DNA from: Actinomyces sp.
GTDB lineage: Bacteria; Actinomycetota; Acidimicrobiia; Acidimicrobiales; Aldehydirespiratoraceae
Direction: 5' to 3'
Assembly: GCA_003697065.1 (NCBI GenBank)
Contig: RFFY01000364.1
Span: 1 to 9,182 of the forward strand
DNA length: 9,182 bases
Under the pieces are notes generated by a model that saw only the letters and a list, made by a program, of their open reading frames with translations, was not told the origin of the DNA and made no database searches. Below are positions 6,725-9,182 of this stretch, piece by piece. The translations under genes and the position numbers were made by a program. Each line of letters opens with the position of its first letter. Within the stretch, counting starts at the first letter, position 1.

Positions 6725-7497
6725 CGGCCGAGCTCGCGGCTGCGGGCGGTGGCGGCGGCCACCACCCGGGCGACGAGTCCCCGCAGGTCGGCCTCCTCGA
6801 ACACGGCCAGGCCGGCGGCGGTCGTCCCCCCCGGCGAGGTGACGTTGCGGCGCAGGACGGCGGGATCCTCGCCCGTGCGGGACAGCAGGGTGGCGGCGCC
6901 CAGCAGGGTCTGACGGGTGAGGGTGTCGGCCACGGCGGGATCGAGGCCCTCGGCGACGCCGGCGGCGACGAGGGCCTCGGCGAGCAGGAAGACGTAGGCG
7001 GGACCCGAGCCCGACAATCCGGTGACGGCGTCGAGGTCGTCCTCGTCGACGCGTACGACCAGGCCGACGGCCCCGAGGACGGACTCGGCCCAGTCGAGAT
7101 CGGCGGCGTCGGCGCGGGCGCCGGGGGCGATGGCGGCGGCTCCCTCGCCCACCAGGGCGGGGGTGTTGGGCATGGCCCGGACGACCCGGGTGGTGGGGGG
7201 GAGGTGACTCTCGATGGCGGCGGTGCGGACCCCGGCGGCGATCGACAGCACCCGGGTGACGCCGGCCCGGGCCAGGGGGTCGAGCACGGCGGGGACGACG
7301 TCGGGCTTCACGGCGATGACGGCGTCGACGCCGGGGAGGGGTTCGTCGCCGCTGGTCACGCCCTCGATGGTGTCGAGGACGGCTCGTCGCTCGGGGGTGG
7401 GTTCGACCACGTGGACCGGGGCCCGTCCCCGAGCCACGAGGCCCCGCGCCAGGGCCTCGCCCATCTTGCCGCCGCCGATGATCTGGAGCGTCGTCAC
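6721..7497 (-). CDS. proC: Pyrroline-5-carboxylate reductase
   Basis: Catalyses NAD(P)H-dependent reduction of 1-pyrroline-5-carboxylate to L-proline, the last step of proline synthesis, in the cytoplasm. It has 258 residues, usual for the family. The Rossmann loop GGGKMGEA (8-15) binds the cofactor. VKPDV (63-67) and MPNTPA (109-114) are the conserved middle motifs. GLSGSGPAYVF (160-170) and VTSPGGTTAAGL (219-230) form the C-terminal dimerisation and substrate-binding signature. The GTG at 7497 is preceded by GGGAGG with a 4-nt gap, so this start is well supported. First gene of a coupled operon with the LLM and DUF6027 genes; it has its own candidate -10 box in the 115-bp gap after the MFS gene. 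Confidence 0.96.
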   Translation of the reverse strand: MTTLQIIGGGKMGEALARGLVARGRAPVHVVEPTPERRAVLDTIEGVTSGDEPLPGVDAVIAVKPDVVPAVLDPLARAGVTRVLSIAAGVRTAAIESHLPPTTRVVRAMPNTPALVGEGAAAIAPGARADAADLDWAESVLGAVGLVVRVDEDDLDAVTGLSGSGPAYVFLLAEALVAAGVAEGLDPAVADTLTRQTLLGAATLLSRTGEDPAVLRRNVTSPGGTTAAGLAVFEEADLRGLVARVVAAATARSRELGR

Positions 7498-7501
7498 GTC
7501 G

Positions 7502-7507
7502 CCTCCC
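7502..7507 (-). promoter_or_regulatory. Ribosome-binding site GGGAGG of proC
   Basis: Minus-strand GGGAGG lies 4 nt before the GTG start at 7497 and confirms a GTG rather than an internal start. Confidence 0.6.
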
Positions 7508-7529
7508 GGTGTCCGGATGCCTGGCGGCG

Positions 7530-7535
7530 ACGCTA
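7530..7535 (-). promoter_or_regulatory. Candidate -10 box (TAGCGT) for the proC operon
   Basis: Minus-strand TAGCGT is identical to the hexamer upstream of the hydrolase. It would start transcription near 7523, about 26 nt before the proC GTG and upstream of its GGGAGG. No good -35 box was seen at the expected distance. Confidence 0.4.
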
Positions 7536-7559
7536 ACGGTCGCGGGGGGCGGGTGGGAG

Positions 7560-7579
7560 CCGTCGCCCGCCGGTGACGG
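7560..7579. terminator. Weak hairpin between the MFS gene and proC
   Basis: CCGTCGCC (7560-7567) and GGTGACGG (7572-7579) form an 8-bp stem with a CGCC loop. On the minus strand, the direction of the MFS transcript, one pair becomes an A-C mismatch. It begins 33 nt after the MFS stop and has no U-tract, so it is at best a weak or Rho-assisted terminator. Confidence 0.25.
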
Positions 7580-7612
7580 TCTCGCGTCCCGGCGGCGGTC
7601 GCGGCGGCCGGG

Positions 7613-8812
7613 TCAGGCCGGGGCGGGGACGAGGCCGCGGACGCGCCGGTCCACGAGGACGAGGCCGGCGACGGTGAGCGCCATCATGACGGCTCCCAGC
7701 TGGAAGGCGACGGTGGCGTCGACCGCCCCGATGATCACCCCGACCGCCAGGGGCCCCACGGTCTGGCCGAGGCGGGCGAAGCCGACCCACAAGGCGAGGA
7801 CCGAACCGCGCAGGTCATCGGGCGCCCGGCTCGCGACCAGGTCCTGGAGGCTGGGGATGCTGATGCCCTCACCCAGGCCGTACAGGGCCGTGACGGCGAC
7901 GATGGCGACCAGACGGTCGGCGAGGCCGATGACCACGAAGGTGGCGGCGAAGAGGGCGAGGCCGACCATGACCAGGGACTCGGCGCGCCACCGACGGCGC
8001 AGGCGGCCGAGGGTGAGTGCCGCCAGGGTCGAGCCCAGGGCGGGCACGGCGAGGACGCGGCCGCGGGCGCCGGCGCTCTGCCCGAAGGCGGTGTCGAGAT
8101 GGTTGGGCAGGGCCACGAGCATGAGGCCGAAGATGGCGACGAAGGCGATGGTGCCCGCCACCAGCCAGGGGGCGACGGTGAGACGGCGCGACACGGCGAC
8201 CGCACGGCGGAAGGTGGTGGTGAGGGCGTCGCCGGACAAGACGGCGTGGTCCTGCAGCCAGCGGGCCACGGCGGCGGCGGTGAGGAGGGCACCGCCGTAG
8301 CACACGAAGATCCAGCGCCAGCCGACGGCGTCGGCGATGGCGCCCCCGACGGCGGGGAAGACCGCCACCGAGGCGGTGAGCACGGCGGCGTTGATGCCGA
8401 TGAGACGGGCACGCTCGACCCCGGACCAGTTGTCGGAGATGACGACGACCGCCAGGTTCACCAGACCGGCGCCTCCCGCTCCCTGCAGGACGCGCAGTCC
8501 CGCCAGCACGACCAGGGAGGGGGCGAGGGACCCCAGGGCGCCGAACACCCCGAAGACGGTGAGGCAGGCGAGCAGGACCGGGCGTCGTCCGTAGCGGTCG
8601 GCCAGCACGCCGACGGCGGGCGCGACGAGGATGCCGGGGACGGCACCGGCGGCCACCAGGATCCCGTTCCAGGTCCCCTGGGGTGCGCCCAGGTCCTCGA
8701 CGATGTCGGGCACGGCCGGGGTGATGAGGGAGTTGGCGAGCAGGCCGGTGGCGGTGATGGTGAAGATGAGGACCAGGGGCGGGGGACGGTGTCCGCCCGG
8801 GCGCGGGCTCAC
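7613..8812 (-). CDS. Major facilitator superfamily transporter, DHA-type efflux pump
   Basis: Polytopic inner-membrane permease, probably a proton-driven exporter of small molecules; the substrate is unknown. From GTG 8812 it has 399 residues, normal for a 12-helix MFS protein. Motif A GVLADRYGRRPVLL is at about 68-81. The motif B-like GLRVLQGAGGAG follows in helix 4. The motif C-like FPAVGGAIADAVGWRWIF in helix 5 is the antiporter signature of drug:H+ antiporters. A charged loop near the middle (RRAVAVSRRLT) divides the halves. A longer form from GTG 8899 would add 29 residues (428 aa). I prefer 8812 because GGGAG lies 8 nt before it, the extension has no membrane or family sequence, and its codons (GTT, AGT, TCT, GGA) differ from the gene body. 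It lies between the YbjN gene and proC on the same strand, with its own promoter. Confidence 0.92.
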   Translation of the reverse strand: MSPRPGGHRPPPLVLIFTITATGLLANSLITPAVPDIVEDLGAPQGTWNGILVAAGAVPGILVAPAVGVLADRYGRRPVLLACLTVFGVFGALGSLAPSLVVLAGLRVLQGAGGAGLVNLAVVVISDNWSGVERARLIGINAAVLTASVAVFPAVGGAIADAVGWRWIFVCYGGALLTAAAVARWLQDHAVLSGDALTTTFRRAVAVSRRLTVAPWLVAGTIAFVAIFGLMLVALPNHLDTAFGQSAGARGRVLAVPALGSTLAALTLGRLRRRWRAESLVMVGLALFAATFVVIGLADRLVAIVAVTALYGLGEGISIPSLQDLVASRAPDDLRGSVLALWVGFARLGQTVGPLAVGVIIGAVDATVAFQLGAVMMALTVAGLVLVDRRVRGLVPAPA

Positions 8813-8820
8813 CGCCGACG

Positions 8821-8825
8821 CTCCC
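8821..8825 (-). promoter_or_regulatory. Ribosome-binding site GGGAG supporting the MFS start at 8812
   Basis: Minus-strand GGGAG with an 8-nt gap to the GTG at 8812. The alternative GTG at 8899 has no comparable site and would begin about 6 nt from the predicted transcription start. Confidence 0.45.
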
Positions 8826-8851
8826 GTGGGTCCGGACGCGAGAGACCCGGC

Positions 8852-8903
8852 GGGGAACCGGTTGCCCGCACTTCCCCGAACGGGCTCCCGGTTCCCCACC
8901 GGG
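8852..8903 (-). other. Structured MFS leader with two mutually exclusive stem-loops
   Basis: On the minus strand, GGGGAACCGG (8897-8888) pairs perfectly with CCGGTTCCCC (8861-8852), a 10-bp stem. Inside it, after a GA/AA internal loop, GCCCG pairs with CGGGC, leaving a 12-nt apical loop. A competing hairpin, CCCGGT (8903-8898) with ACCGGG (8892-8887), uses the same ACCGG segment, so the two cannot form together. A further GGGTC/GACCC hairpin (8848-8828) ends 2 nt before the GGGAG site. Such alternation is typical of attenuators and riboswitch-like leaders; no known class was recognised. If translation really starts at 8899 this DNA would be coding. Confidence 0.45.
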
Positions 8904-8911
8904 CAGCACCC

Positions 8912-8939
8912 AGACTACACCGAAATGCATGAAAGGCAA
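8912..8939 (-). promoter_or_regulatory. Candidate promoter for the MFS gene (TTGCCT-16-TAGTCT)
   Basis: Minus-strand -35 TTGCCT (8939-8934), 16-bp spacer, -10 TAGTCT (8917-8912). It is the best -35/-10 pair in the window and lies in its most AT-rich stretch (about 8915-8960). Transcription would start near 8905, giving a leader of about 93 nt to GTG 8812. An ATGCAT palindrome (8925-8930) sits in the spacer. Confidence 0.5.
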
Positions 8940-8990
8940 CAACAATCATGGAAAAGATCTGGGGAGTGCCGGAGGCGGCCGCCGGGATCG

Positions 8991-9182
8991 TCATGGACCG
9001 GCGCCGAAGGCCAGGCGGACCAGGGAGCGGTGGGCGCGTTCGAGGGTCGACCAGATGATGCCGAGGAGCTGGTCGAGGGCGTGGGCGTCGACGCAGGCCA
9101 GGGGGAGGCGCCCGACGAGGACGATCTCGCCCTCGTCGCCGACGGCGAAGCGGACGCCGGCGAGGTCGAGGTTCCGGCGCAG
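8991..9182 (-). CDS. YbjN-domain protein, C-terminal fragment (5' part beyond window)
   Basis: The last 63 residues of a minus-strand gene whose start lies outside the window. The sequence runs NLDLAGVRFAVGDEGEIVLVGRLPLACVDAHALDQLLGIIWSTLERAHRSLVRLAFGAGP. The pattern of strand, acidic turn, GRLPL and a final amphipathic helix resembles the C-terminus of actinobacterial YbjN-domain proteins, which have a fold like type III secretion chaperones and no settled function. In mycobacteria a YbjN gene lies next to mshA (mycothiol synthesis) and some genes from proC. The order here, YbjN-MFS-proC, may be a rearranged form of that neighbourhood (inference). Frame use and codon bias match the neighbours; the stop is TGA at 8993-8991. 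Confidence 0.7.
   Translation of the reverse strand: MRRNLDLAGVRFAVGDEGEIVLVGRLPLACVDAHALDQLLGIIWSTLERAHRSLVRLAFGAGP

Noticed and set aside
5816..6913. Plus-strand open frame of 365 codons opposite the LLM and proC genes
   Set aside because: It crosses two well-supported genes and has only low-complexity Gly/Val/Asp sequence.
8974..8983. GGCGGCCGCC palindrome after the YbjN stop as an intrinsic terminator
   Set aside because: As a perfect palindrome it has no loop, and the nearest minus-strand T-run is about 18 nt further on, so it does not have terminator geometry.
8948..9058. Small plus-strand ORF of 36 codons starting in the AT-rich gap with AAAGG upstream
   Set aside because: It soon becomes Arg/Gly-rich and runs antisense to the YbjN coding end. 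The AT-rich stretch is better explained by the MFS promoter.
1..9182. Search by eye for tRNA, rRNA, CRISPR repeats, transposase genes, phage genes or toxin-antitoxin pairs
   Set aside because: None seen; all stretches longer than 300 bp are occupied by the listed genes.

Overview
The window is about 9.2 kb of very GC-rich, densely coded chromosomal DNA. Start codons are often GTG, third codon positions are almost always G or C, and an F420/FMN luciferase-like gene and an actinobacterial-type YbjN gene are present. Together these point to a high-GC actinomycete; the exact lineage (perhaps an Acidimicrobiia-like one) cannot be fixed from this sequence. No RNA genes, CRISPR arrays, insertion sequences, prophage or toxin-antitoxin genes were found. 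The content is housekeeping and transport, and no clearly new multi-gene system is visible.

Left part (1-4016): ion transport plus an esterase. A CLC-family chloride transporter with C-terminal CBS domains runs leftward off the window edge. Divergent from it across a gap of about 100 bp is a TrkH-type potassium transporter subunit. A small alpha/beta hydrolase gene converges on trkH with an 11-bp gap. The hydrolase start lies next to a perfect GTGA-N6-TCAC inverted repeat, the core of a CRP/FNR-family operator.

Middle (4017-5384): a compact DEAD-box RNA helicase is divergent from the hydrolase, with a leader of about 135 nt that can form two GC-rich hairpins. It converges on the next gene with only 3 bp between stop codons.

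Right part (5388-9182): five genes on the minus strand. In transcription order they are the C-terminal end of a YbjN-domain protein, an MFS transporter, proC (the last step of proline synthesis), an LLM-class flavin/F420 oxidoreductase, and a 125-residue DUF6027-like protein. The last three overlap by ATGA and GTGA and look like one translationally coupled operon. The MFS gene has a good promoter and a leader of about 90 nt with two mutually exclusive stem-loops. It is the best candidate here for an undescribed regulatory element, provided the downstream GTG is the real start.

Common thread: five of the inferred transcription units have a TAGNNT hexamer, a likely sigma-70-type -10 box, at a sensible place upstream.
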